The notes beneath the pieces are model-generated. The model was not told where the DNA came from, did no database searches, and saw nothing but the letters and a program-made list of their open reading frames with translations. Below are positions 45,081 to 55,160 of a stretch of DNA of 64,000 nucleotides, piece by piece. The DNA comes from Microglena sp. YARC (Eukaryota; Chlorophyta; Chlorophyceae; Chlamydomonadales; Chlamydomonadaceae): contig CM039464.1 of NCBI GenBank assembly GCA_022414725.1, positions 59,945,501 to 60,009,500 on the forward strand, read 5' to 3'. The position numbers and the translations under genes are program-made. How positions within the stretch are numbered: position 1 is the stretch's first letter; every line of letters starts with the position of its first letter.

Positions 45081-45355
45081 CGCGGAGACGAGAATAACGT
45101 TACAAGCACTGGGGACCCATCAAGGGGCACCAGCGGTGAAAGGGGCGGCAGCCTGGAATCTAACAGGGTACAGGCTAGACAGCGCGTGTCAGTATAACCG
45201 GTGACGCGGCCAACAGGAAGCTGTCACTGTGTCATGAAGGATGACACAGTCTACGGGAAGCTGGCACAGTACTGGCAGAGCCGATAGTTCTAAGGAAGTA
45301 CATAAGTAGTCACCAAGTCATAAAACGCGTGAGAGCACCGCAATTCATGCTGATA
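45081..45355 (-). repeat. K1 3' LTR, partial
   Basis: On the minus strand it starts TATCAGCATGAATTGCGG at 45355 and matches the K2 and K3 LTRs until a break at a C run near 45081. The end of the LTR (through GCTGATA) is missing. Confidence 0.88.
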
Positions 45356-45671
45356 CTCCACCTATGACGCAGGTGACATGCAATACTACTACTCCACCTA
45401 TGGCACTGGGGACATAGAACAATATGTAACAGATTAAAAAAAAAAAACTCAAAGAACTCCGAAATTTTGAGAGAACTTCAAATGAAACGTAAAGGGTGAA
45501 AGGAAGGAATGAAACAAGGCAAAAACAAAATTTTGCCAAGCTAGAAAAGGATGAAAAACCGAATATCAAAGATGGGTAACAACGGTACAGAAAACCCGAT
45601 CCGGGAATAGGAACCTAATGCCAAACAATGAAAACCAAAGAAACCGATGTAACCAGAAAAAAAAAATGACC
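45356..45671 (-). other. K1 3' untranslated region
   Basis: Between the RT/RNase H stop and the LTR. The sequence recurs at about 51114-51390 in K2. AGGTGGAG just before the LTR may be the plus-strand priming site. Confidence 0.7.
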
Positions 45672-48047
45672 CTAAGGAGAAGCGGTCATTCCAAGCATTC
45701 GGACAAACCGCCAGAACACAGCAGGATCAAGGGGCTTGGTGAAGGGGTCAGCATAGTTGTCCTTAGTGTTAACATAGGCAACATCCAGTTGGCCATCCTC
45801 CACCAGCTCCTTGATGTAGTGATGAATAACATCAATGTGCTTGCTGCGAGGGAGCAGCTGCCAGTCATTGGCCCAACTCAGAGACCCTAAGTTGTCACCC
45901 TGAATGGTAACCAGGTCACAAGGCAGACCCAGATCTACCCTCAACTTCTTCAACCATTGCACCTCCCTGGCAGTCTGAGACAGGGCCTGATACTCAGCCT
46001 CACTAGAGCTAATGGCAACAGTGGGCTGCCTCTTGCTCATCCAGTTCACTATGCACCCCCCAGCAAGCACAGCATAGCCAGTCTGAGACCTCCTGTCAGA
46101 CCCATCATCAGCAAAGGATGAGTCACAAAAGACAGTAAAAGAGAAATCAGGGCTGTGGGTGTAAGTGAGTCCCAGGTAGGAATGTGACCTCAAATACAAG
46201 AGCAAACGCTTGGCTGCCCCCCAGAGGGGGACGGTAGGGTGAGCAGAAAACCTGGACAGGTAGCTGACAGCAAAAGAAATATCAAGTCTGGTGCAAGTAG
46301 CCAGGTACAGCAAAGCACCCACCAGAGATAGGTACTGGCTATTAGAGGGCAGGGGGTCTCCAGGAGGGTCAGTGTCGGTGCACTTGGCCATGGGGGCAGA
46401 AAACTTGGGCTTGGCTGCAGCAGTGAGACCAAACTGCTCCACCAGATCAACAATGTAGGAGTGCCGGGAGAGGTTGATCTGAACACAACTGCCATCAGAG
46501 TCAAGGGTAACGTTCATGTCCAATGAGAGGAACTGAACCGGTACACCCATTTCCTTGACCTCCCAGCCAGCAGCCTCCATAGCCTTGATCAGCAAAGCAT
46601 ATAAAGCCAGCTCACTAAAAGCACAGATAAAATCATCAACATAGGTCAGGACATAGCTCCACCCACCAAAAGAATCCCTCCTAAAATACAGAGCAGGTTC
46701 TGCCTTGCACATAGTAAACCCATGTGCAACCAAAACCCGCTTGACATCCATACTCCAAGCTCTGGGCGCCTGCTTCAAACCATAAAGGGACTTGATCAGT
46801 TTGCACACAAGGGGAACACCGTTAGGACCAAGTACCTTAAAGCCCTCAGGCTGGTGGCGGTACAAGTCAAGGCCAGGTTCCAACTTAGCATTCAGAAATG
46901 CAGTCTTGATATCCAGCTGACGAACAAACATTTTCCTATGAGTGATGGCAGCAAGGAGTACCCTCAGACCTACTTTAGAGGAGACGGGGGCATATACATC
47001 ATGAAAGTCCAGCCCAGGACGCTGCAGAAAACCTCGGACCACAAAACGTGCCTTAAAGCGCACAGAACCATCAACCCCAACCTTCTTCACAAATAACCAC
47101 CTGCCAGACAGGATCCTCTGCTTAGGAGGCTGTGGAGTGAGTGCCCAAGTACCATGGGCATGCAGGGACGCCATCTCATCCTTCATAGCAAGCAGCCACT
47201 GATCCCTGTCAGGGTTGGAAGGAAGCATGGCAGCTTTATAGGTTAGTTCAGATGAGGTAGAAATATATGCCCCCACGTACAAGCAGTTTACTTGTACATG
47301 AGCAGCATGTGTATCAGCAATACCAGCAGTATCAAGTAGTACAGCCCCCAGTGCAGAACTACTGCCTGGTTGAATTGGGTCGGCTTTCTTTGCCTCTAAA
47401 TCAATGAATCCTGGGTCGACCGTTACACCCCAGCCATACGCAGTATCAGAGCCAGACCAGTGTTCAAGGTCATCACTCACACTTTCGGCGACAGCTACAT
47501 CGTCGCAATGCCTTGTCCGGTATAAACCACCAGGGACGTCAGGAGGCGAAGGGATCAACAACGCCCGCGAGCCATCCGAACAGGTGGACGGGGGGTGGCG
47601 ACTATTAGACAGCGGACCTATGACAGGCTCCACTATGACCTGAGGCTGTTCAAATCCTAGAGCTTCACTGACGGAACGTGGCGCAGAGGAGGGCCTGGCG
47701 ACCCCCTGAGATTCGGGTAAATCGCTGCCTGAAGGAACATCAGAATCCCACCCGCCCAGTACCTTCACACGCAATGCAGCACCATCAGCCCCTGACCTGG
47801 GACGCAAAGTCATTCCATGACCAGGGCAGCGGTCGACAATTGGGGTTGGTAAAGGGTCTAAGGCATTACCCGCAGAAGCAGGCATGTGTCCGTTGATGGC
47901 AGCAGGGTTGCGTGAAACATACGGTGACCCGTCATAAGGGGATAGCCCAGGTATCCAGTTATAGCTGAACTGCTCATAGAAGAGTACATCACGACTCTCT
48001 ACTACCTGGCGAAACTTAGGAACCCAAACAAAATAACCCTTACTCAT
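45672..48047 (-). CDS. copia reverse transcriptase and RNase H (open frame, 791 codons)
   Basis: One uninterrupted frame from the end of the integrase region (MSKGYFVWVPKFRQVVESRD) through a Pro/Ser-rich linker, the RT (WLLAMKDEMASL, QRPGLDFHDVYAPV, LDIKTAFLNA, SLYGLKQAPRAW, catalytic YVDD at 46632-46643), and RNase H (FCDSSFADD, SSSEAEYQAL, KHIDVIHHYI). It ends with LGMTASP. All catalytic motifs are present. Upstream the frame is separated from integrase by a lesion at 48047-48049, so it cannot be translated as part of one K1 polyprotein. It is the best preserved retroelement enzyme in the window. Short minus-strand shadow frames are ignored. Confidence 0.95.
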   Translation of the reverse strand: MSKGYFVWVPKFRQVVESRDVLFYEQFSYNWIPGLSPYDGSPYVSRNPAAINGHMPASAGNALDPLPTPIVDRCPGHGMTLRPRSGADGAALRVKVLGGWDSDVPSGSDLPESQGVARPSSAPRSVSEALGFEQPQVIVEPVIGPLSNSRHPPSTCSDGSRALLIPSPPDVPGGLYRTRHCDDVAVAESVSDDLEHWSGSDTAYGWGVTVDPGFIDLEAKKADPIQPGSSSALGAVLLDTAGIADTHAAHVQVNCLYVGAYISTSSELTYKAAMLPSNPDRDQWLLAMKDEMASLHAHGTWALTPQPPKQRILSGRWLFVKKVGVDGSVRFKARFVVRGFLQRPGLDFHDVYAPVSSKVGLRVLLAAITHRKMFVRQLDIKTAFLNAKLEPGLDLYRHQPEGFKVLGPNGVPLVCKLIKSLYGLKQAPRAWSMDVKRVLVAHGFTMCKAEPALYFRRDSFGGWSYVLTYVDDFICAFSELALYALLIKAMEAAGWEVKEMGVPVQFLSLDMNVTLDSDGSCVQINLSRHSYIVDLVEQFGLTAAAKPKFSAPMAKCTDTDPPGDPLPSNSQYLSLVGALLYLATCTRLDISFAVSYLSRFSAHPTVPLWGAAKRLLLYLRSHSYLGLTYTHSPDFSFTVFCDSSFADDGSDRRSQTGYAVLAGGCIVNWMSKRQPTVAISSSEAEYQALSQTAREVQWLKKLRVDLGLPCDLVTIQGDNLGSLSWANDWQLLPRSKHIDVIHHYIKELVEDGQLDVAYVNTKDNYADPFTKPLDPAVFWRFVRMLGMTASP

Positions 48048-48048
48048 A

Positions 48049-48665
48049 TCACCAGGGAATACCCAACCATCCCAGTCTACCAGATAATGCCCTTTCGTCT
48101 AGCTTGTTGCGTTTCTTCCCATTGACTAAGGTGACATAGCAAGGGCAACCAAACACACGCAACAACGACACATCAGGTGCAACCCCAAATAACAACTCGT
48201 ATGGAGTTTTGTCTCCCTGACTGGGCAGCCGATTACGTAGGTAACAAGCACTGAGGAAGGCATAGGGCCAGAAAGACTTAGCTAGTTCAGACTCCAGGTG
48301 GATACTCCTAGCTACAGACTGTAAGACCCCATTGTACCTCAACACAGTTGCATTCTGCTGAGCAGTGTATGCCATCGATAATTCATGCACAGCACCAACC
48401 GATTTCAACCAATCCTCAAACCACTTTACTATAAATTCCTTAGCCCTGTCAGATCTCAGACATTTGAAGACAAACCCATGTAGCTGAGTCATCCATCTGA
48501 GGATGGTAGTTTGAACTGCTAAGGGAGCTTCATCTTTGGACCTCAAGCACAATACCTCAGCATAGCCAGAGTATTGGTCTGTGAGACGCAGAATATAAAA
48601 CTCCCCACGCAAGCCCCTAACATGAACTGGTCCCATGATGTCTAAGTGAAGGCGTTGAAGAGGTG
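48049..48665 (-). pseudogene. copia integrase core; catalytic Glu replaced
   Basis: Reads LQRLHLDIMGPVHVRG, LRSDRAKEFI, QQNATVLRYNGVLQSVARS, YLRNRLPSQGDKTPYELLFG and FGCPCYVTL. The two catalytic Asp residues (HLDIM, RSDRAKE) are present. In copia integrases the third residue is Glu in an ER.N context after QQN; here the codon is TTG (Leu), so the DDE triad is incomplete. The N-terminal zinc-binding part continues on the other side of the hAT-like insertion. The frame ends at 48049 with a lesion before the RT frame. Confidence 0.9.
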
Positions 48666-48673
48666 CACGGATT

Positions 48674-49588
48674 CAGTGTTTTTTTTAAGGATTTTGTCAC
48701 TAACTTCAATAATCGTGCTGCACGATTCCCAGGTCTGGAGTTTGAGGAGATGGAAACATTAATAATCGCTCGGCTCGATTTTGCTTACATTCTATCTGGG
48801 CCGAGGAATAAACAAAATAATCGTGCACACTTATAAACAAGGTTTGAGCCACTCATTCAGCGGTTGTCGATACCTCGTGGCTCAACCCGTCGCCCAAAAT
48901 CTACGTGCCCAGAGTTTCAGTTGCAGATGTCAAATCGATAACAGCTTCCGGCGGGGGCGGGGGAAGAGAGCACCGCTCTACTGGGCGACCTAGGCGAGTG
49001 GGCTCCAAGACCATGACGAAGCCTGGGATGGTCTTCCATCTCCCGGGAGGAGGCTTGTTCGTTAGAGCAGTAGGCTTGCGGCCTACCTTGCCCTTGGCTT
49101 TGTCCTTATTCGGGACCATTCAGCTTGCTCCATCGATCGGGTCAAAGCGTTTGTAGCTCGAAACAATAACCGCAGCAGTTCTTCGACGCGGAACAGACCT
49201 GAAACCACAGGCCGTTACTTTCGTTTGAACGGTGAGTGGCGTGTGGAGTCCACAGTTGCTGTGGAGCCGTGTGGACCTAACGAACCTGACGTGTCAGGGA
49301 CTGTCAGCCTGTGCCAAGGCCAACCAATTCCAAACCGATGCCAACTAAGTACCTGCACGATGCCCGAGCCAACCGTCTGCGACGTCTGAAACATTAAAAA
49401 GCGTGCGGCGCGATGCCTCACCCAAGCCATCAGTCGGTCGGAAACATTAAGTATCGTGCATGCACGATGCTTCACCCAACGTTTAAGAATTCGAAAACAT
49501 TAACCAGACCTGAGAAAACGATGGACCGATTCTCAAATAACATTAAAATCGTGCAAAAAACGATTGATCGTGCCTAAAAAAATCACTG
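48674..49588. mobile_element. 915-bp hAT-like non-autonomous element
   Basis: Terminal inverted repeats: CAGTGTTTTTTTTAAGG at the left and, read inward from the right, CAGTGATTTTTTTAGGC. The flanking 8-bp duplications are CACGGATT (48666-48673) and CACGGATC (49589-49596), one mismatch apart. Removing the element and one duplication restores an uninterrupted copia integrase frame. CAGTG ends and 8-bp duplications are characteristic of hAT. The interior has near-palindromic AATCGTGC/GCACGATT words at both ends (48705-48835 and 49395-49580). A 72-codon minus-strand frame at 48901-49119 (KVGRKPTALTNKPPPGRWK) is unrecognised. No transposase domain is present. Confidence 0.88.
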
Positions 49589-49596
49589 CACGGATC

Positions 49597-50312
49597 TTAG
49601 TAGTGCTTTCTTGGGGAAAAGGGATACGTTTTCCCTTAGCCTTCTGACAAGCATCACATGGGATCTTAGACAGTTTCTTCACTTGCTTGAGAGTGAGGGG
49701 TAAGTTCATAACCAAACCATCCCTGACGAGCTTGTGCATGGCGTCATAGCCAGGGTGACCCAGCCGCCTATGCCACAGCCATTCAGGGGTGGTAGGTATA
49801 ACAACTCCACCATCCTCATCAACATCAAGTGCAAAAACTGGGTAATGTTCAGCACTAAACAAACGGCCACGGGGGGTGGTACAAGGCCTACAGGTAAACT
49901 TGTACACACCATCACTTGAGGCAGGGAAAGACCAGAGTACAGAAGAGCCCTGAGTGGCAGTACAACTAAGACTATCAAAAGAAATCTTGCAGTGATGAGC
50001 ATGAGCCACAGCATTTACCGACAGGAGGTTCACCGGACAGTGAGGTATGTAGAGAACATCAGTTAGAGTGATTGATGTTGGTAACCAATCACTACATAAC
50101 ACAATGGATCCCATACCCTCTGACCGTTGAAACACCCCATCACCAAATTTAACTGCTGGCCCATGTTCAGAAGCATTATACACAGTGAACAAAGACATAT
50201 CACCTGTGATGGACATTCCAGCTCCAGAGTCCACATGCCAGACACCCTCAGACAGGCTCGGGCTACACACATTCGAAAACTTCGAGGTGCAGGAGAATAG
50301 GACAGAGCGCAC
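49597..50312 (-). pseudogene. copia protease and GAG-pre-integrase domain
   Basis: Reads VWHVDSGAGMSITGD, with the DSGA active-site motif of the aspartic protease (near 50230), NLLSVNAVAHA, then the GAG-pre-integrase/zinc-binding region with WLWHRRLGHPGYDAMHKL and CDACQKAKGK (H-H-C-C). It is open up to the hAT-like insertion at 49596 and would run on into integrase. Gag upstream is in another frame. Confidence 0.92.
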
Positions 50313-50339
50313 CTCCTATTTCTTGGGCATAGCGAACTC

Positions 50340-50812
50340 ATCAATCTGAGCCTGCAAGGAGGATCGCTGCCTTGGAGTAAGCGTACCTGGAAGGGCCAAG
50401 GCAATGGGCACGGGTGCAGTACCCGGTGCACCATCCTTGCCCCTTCGCAGATGCGGGTGCTTCGTCCAGCAGCGGTCCTCCGAGTGGCTCGTCTTGTGGG
50501 GGGCCCCAAGTGCAATCCAGGCGTCTCTTGTGGGAACCGGAACTCTGAGAACCAGATCCCTGCCCACGCTGAAATGCAGCATTGGCAGGAACCTGGGGAG
50601 TGTCCCGGGACCAACCAGGATGCCTGGAGTCGGACCTGGGGAGTGCTATGTTCAAGATATCCAGAGATCTATATTCTGCAAGACAAGACCAGTACTCAAC
50701 AGGCTGCGAGTTATACAGCAACGTACCGTACTTGATCCGCAGCGAGTCGAAGCGGGACAGACGAATACCTTTAACGATAATGTCCATGGCGTGGCGCTGA
50801 GTCTGTGGAGAC
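50340..50812 (-). pseudogene. K1 gag, C-terminal part
   Basis: Matches the plus-strand gag of K3 (GIRLSRFDSLRIKYGTLL, SDSRHPGWSRDTPQ). It begins at 50812 immediately after the 3' end of inserted element K2; the rest of gag continues at 54467. The zinc-knuckle region is frame-shifted here. Confidence 0.88.
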
Positions 50813-51113
50813 TATCAGCTTTAATACACTCCGTGGAGTGGACAGAGATGAAAGCAGCGGAACAGACGCGCCAATCTATACACCGAGACGAGAATAAGTT
50901 ACAAGCACAGGAGACCCATTAAGGGGCACCAGTGGAGGAAGGAGCGGCAGCCTGTACCCTGATAAGGGCACAGGCTATACAGGTGACGCAGCCAACAGGA
51001 AGCTGTCACTACGGGAAGCTGGCACAGTACTGGCAGAGCCGATAGTTCTAAGGACGTACATAAGTAGTCACCAAGTCATAAAACGCGTGAGAGCACTGCA
51101 ATTCATGCTGACA
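50813..51113 (-). repeat. K2 3' LTR (301 bp)
   Basis: On the minus strand it runs TGTCAGCATGAATTGC to GCTGATA. Four differences from the 5' LTR by eye. Confidence 0.93.
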
Positions 51114-51390
51114 CTCCACCTATGACACAGGTGACATACAATACTACTTCTCCACCTGGCACTGGGGACATAGAACTACATGTAACAGATAAAAAAAAAT
51201 CAAAGAACTCCGAAAAATCGAGAGAACTTCAAATGAAACCCAAAGGGTTAAAGGAAGGAATGAAACAAGGCAAAAACAAATTTTTGCCAAGGTAGAAAAG
51301 GATGAAAAACCGAATATCAAAGTTGGGGAACAACGGTATAGAAAACCCGATCCGGGAATAGGAACCTAACGCCAATCAATGATAACCAAA

Positions 51391-51965
51391 GAGACAGATT
51401 GAAATATCGTGTGAGAGCAGCACACGAGAGAATCAAAGCCTGAAGGACCCATCGTCCACTTGAAAAATAGTAAACGCATAAAAAGGACTTCAAAGAATTG
51501 ACTGCAAAGGATGGACTGAAAGGGCGCTTGAAATACACTCGGAAAACAAGAAAGAGGTGAGCAGCGGTACATCTGCAAGTACAACTGCAAGATTACCCAG
51601 CCCACCAATTCACAGTAAAATCCGAAGGGAAACAACTACCACACTCCACAAAAATTCTAATCACTGGAGGGGCTGGTGATCTAAAAACAGTGTGGAGTAA
51701 AAAGAAATAGCTAATCTATGATGAGCTCCACCGATTGAACCATCTGCCTATGGAACTAAGAGACAGAAACCATCAAGACGCTATAACGGTGGTCTGAATT
51801 AATTACCACCTTCCACCAAAACCAAGAAAGACAGCTGAAAGGAAGCTGCTTAAACAAAGCGTCGTAACGCTCCACCAATCTAGACTACCCTGTAAGACAG
51901 TCTAGGCGGTGCTGAGGAATAGGCACCCACACATAGGGCCATGTTAACCTACGTATGAGAACCAG
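51391..51965 (-). other. K2 interior, unrecognised segment replacing RT/RNase H
   Basis: Lies between the part similar to the K1 3' untranslated region and the part similar to the K1 linker. No match to K1 and no long frame. Confidence 0.6.
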
Positions 51966-52870
51966 CAGCACCTAAAACAATGAATCCTGGGTTGACTGTA
52001 ACACCCCAGCCATACGCAGTATCAAGCTAGACCAGTGTTCAAGATAATCACTTCCACGCTAGGTAACGGCTACATCATCACATGGGCTTGACCCGAATAA
52101 TCCACCAGGGATGACAGGAGGCAAAGGGATTAACGACACCTGCGAGCCAACCGAGGTGGTTGGAGGTTGGCGACTATTAGGCAATGGACCTGATCCAGGT
52201 ACCACTATGATCTGAGACTGTCTGAATCCTAGAGCTTCGCCGATAAAACATGGCACAGAGGAGGGCCTGGCGACCCCCTGAGATTCGGCTAAATTAATGT
52301 TTGGATATACAACTCCCACCCGCCCTAAAACTTCACACACAATACAGCAAGATCAGGCCCTGGTCTGGAATGCAATCTGGATACATCCCAGCCAGGCCAG
52401 CCAACAACAATTGGGGTCGTTAAAGGGCGTAGGGAATTACCGGTAACACATAACATATCACCGTTTGATGACAGGAGGGATGCAAGCGGGCACGGGGACC
52501 CATACTAATGGGAGAACCCAGAAAGACAGTTTAGACTAACTGGAGATAGAGAGTACATCACGACCCACTACTAACTGGCGCAACATCGGAACCCAAATAT
52601 AATAACCCTTACTCACCAGGGAATACCCAACCATTCTACCAAATAATGCCTTTTTAACTAGCTTGTTACGTTTCTTCCCATTGACTAACGTGACGTAGCA
52701 AGGGAAACTATATAGCGTAACAACGACACATCAGGCACAACCCCAAAGAACAGCTCCAACGGAGTCCCTTCTCCCTAGAGGTACAGCCGATTGAAGATAA
52801 CACACAAGCACTCTGCTGAGCAGTGTCATCATCAACAACTCATGCACTGCCACAACTAATCGAGATCAAC
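51966..52870 (-). pseudogene. K2 decayed integrase/linker remnants
   Basis: About 51970-52350 aligns with K1 47400-47800 (shared GTTACACCCCAGCC-like and AGGAGGGCCTGGCGACCCCC words). About 52600-52860 aligns with K1 48030-48400 (shared GTTGCGTTTCTTCCCATTGAC-like words, on the plus strand CTTCCCATTGACTAA). Many indels are present and no frame is open. Confidence 0.82.
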
Positions 52871-53610
52871 CATGCCTCTATACCACTTAACTACAAATTC
52901 CTAAGCCCTATCAGAACTCAAACAATTGAACCCAAACTCACGTAGCTGATGCATACACCTAAAGAGGGAACCAGGGGCACGGTAAGACAAAGTAGCGACC
53001 TCTGTCGAACCACGGAACGCACCCAGGGGTCCCAAGGATCCTAAGAGAGAAAAAATATCCACCAAGATATCATGCCAAAGAACCTCCACGGCCGCTGGAC
53101 TAGGGCCAGAACGGCCTCCACTTCGGCCTGTAGCATGGGCGAATTCCGGCGCTGCGAGACCTGGGAGCACAGAAGGTGGGGAAGCGTTAGGGCGAAGTCG
53201 AGATCCGAGGTATGGGAAAAAGGAGACGTGGATGAAAGTGCAGCAAGTCGCACCTGGTGCAGAAAATCGCACCAATGGCAGAAAATCGCAAATCGCAAGG
53301 GCAGAATTCGAAAATGTATCGCTAGGATGCGAAGAGCAGAGCCGAGGCATGTAAAGGTCCGAATATCCCGCCGTCGATGATCAGTCAATCCCAAGTCCCC
53401 CCCTCTATCGCTCGACTCACCCGGTTGGGGGGTAGGGGGAGCAGCACCCGTAGTGGTGCTGACCATACCCCCCTGCTTCCTACCACCTCCAGAATCTCCA
53501 GGTCCAGACGCGTAGGTCGTTCTCCTCTGGCGAACCCTACGGCAGTGCCTGCGATCCACCAGCTTGATCAAAAAAATCATCCAAAAGGTAGCACAGAGCC
53601 ACTAGAGCGC
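52871..53610 (-). other. K2 interior, unrecognised GC-rich segment
   Basis: A 179-codon minus-strand frame (53041-53580) is open but resembles neither K1/K3 Gag nor any family I know. Confidence 0.45.
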
Positions 53611-54122
53611 AAGCTCATGCCAGCAGCCGACCGTCGGCTGGGCAAAGCAAAGGGGGCACAGACGACGTAGACATCAGCAGGGAGCTTGGTCGGCTTGGCA
53701 ACCTCCGGTATGCAGGCAGAGCCTCAAACACCGGAGATATGATAGCAACGTCAAGGACGCGAGCAGACGAAGACAGGGTGTCTCCACCGATGTCCAGGCT
53801 AGTCGTCGACTTGAGTCTGCACGTCACAGTCATCTACGACAGACGGGAGGAGGCGACAGACGGAAGGGGAGGAAAAGGAAGAGAAGATGGAGGAATGACT
53901 GGGGGGGGTTACTTCCACGATGGCGGAAGGATCCTCCTCTCCGGCAGCAAAGGCTGTTGGCGCGCAATCGTCTAGCCAATCAGAAGGAACCTTGACCTCC
54001 GTTGGAAGGATAAGGTCGCAGCCATTGCTTACAATGACGCTGCGGATCCCGCGCAACCAGGAAACACCAATCCGATCGTTGAGTTTCACAAAGCCGGCAG
54101 GAGTTCCTCGCGGAAGTAGCAT
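53611..54122 (-). pseudogene. K2 gag N-terminal remnant
   Basis: Begins MLLPRGTPAGFVKLNDRIGV at 54122 and reads GCDLILPTEVKVPSDWLDDC, the same N-terminal Gag domain as K1 (56370) and K3 (56991). It is then interrupted. A VFEALPAYRRLP stretch nearby is the diverged VSPVYEPAP region. Confidence 0.85.
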
Positions 54123-54160
54123 TTGAAAAGCAGTGGTAGTAAATGAGGAGCCCGATAACC

Positions 54161-54461
54161 TATCAGCTTTAATACACTCCGTGGAGTGGACAGAGATGAA
54201 AGCAGCGGAACAGACGCGCCAATCTATACACGGAGACGAGAATAAGTTACAAGCACAGGAGACCCATTAAGGGGCACCAGTGGAGGAAGGAGCGGCAGCC
54301 TGTACCCTGATAAGGGTACAGGCTATACAGGTGACGCAGCCAACAGGAAGCTGTCACTACGGGAAGCTGGCACAGTACTGGCAGAGCCGATAGTTCTAAG
54401 GAAGTACATAAGTAGTCACCAAGTCATACAACGCGTGAGAGCACTGCAATTCATGCTGACA
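54161..54461 (-). repeat. K2 5' LTR (301 bp)
   Basis: Begins (minus strand) TGTCAGCATGAATTGC at 54461 and ends GCTGATA at 54161. Followed upstream by the GAGAC target duplication. Confidence 0.93.
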
Positions 54462-54466
54462 GAGAC

Positions 54467-54621
54467 CCAGCACTGCGGAGGTCAGTGCAGAGACCGCGAA
54501 ACTTGCGAAAGAAATCGTCAACTCGGTCAGTGGAGCTCATGACTGAACCAAGAAGCTCGTTTAGCATGAGAGGGACTCTAGAGGCAAGGGCATTAGACTG
54601 CTTCCTCCGGATATCTAACAA
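54467..54621 (-). pseudogene. K1 gag, middle part
   Basis: Reads a diverged SERVDDFFR.VRGLCTDLRSAG region of Gag (K3 equivalent near 58590-58650). It directly continues 50812 once K2 is removed. Confidence 0.85.
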
Positions 54622-55160
54622 TACTGTCATAGACCCCCTTGTGTTTAGAAGCTAGGCGGAAGCTAAGATCGAATATTCGATCCCAGCCAGCAAGCAACAA
54701 GTACGAGCGCGCAAATGCGCGCAAGGAACCGATAGCGACGCATCAGAAGTCGACGCGCAAAGAAGCTACCTGCCGGTGCGGCTATCAGTTCAGTAGGGGC
54801 ACCCTGAGGGGCACCCCGTCCCTCCTTTCACTTTAGATGATAAGAGTAGGGCATTCTTCTTCTTTCTCAATGCTAGGCGCATGGCCTTTTGATATTGAGT
54901 CTACCGAGGAATTAGTCGCAAGTCGAGTCGCTAATTATCGCAACTCGGAGATGCGAACATTAACGGTAAATAGTCGCGACAGAAGTTAAGATGAGAGAAG
55001 AGGAAGGAATCGACATGACAACCAGCGCCAACATTAGGCGGGGGGCACAGGACAATAGTGCCAGGCTGTCATAAACACAAAGGGTATTTACGGGGGCCAG
55101 GGGCGATTTGGCCTGTAAACACATAAACACAAAGGGTCATAAACACAAAGTACCGCGCAA
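54622..55160. other. ~540-bp segment replacing part of K1 gag
   Basis: Relative to K3, about 280 bp of gag are missing and this unrelated DNA is present. The right boundary has three AAACACAAAGGGT words (55075-55150). No terminal repeats or duplications were found. Confidence 0.65.

Larger units (their letters stand above)
50813..54461 (-). mobile_element. K2: non-autonomous copia-related LTR element inserted in K1 gag
   Basis: A 3.65-kb element flanked by 301-bp LTRs (50813-51113 and 54161-54461) that differ at four positions, and by the 5-bp duplication GAGAC (50808-50812 and 54462-54466). Joining the flanks restores the K1 gag sequence. The interior keeps a gag start (54122 downwards) and decayed stretches similar to K1 integrase (about 52600-52860) and linker (about 51970-52350), but RT and RNase H are absent. 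It must have moved with enzymes from an intact relative. Confidence 0.93.

Noticed and set aside
48901..49156. Transposase gene inside the hAT-like element
   Set aside because: The two overlapping frames are short and show no BED zinc finger or hAT dimerisation motif; 915 bp is too small for an autonomous element.
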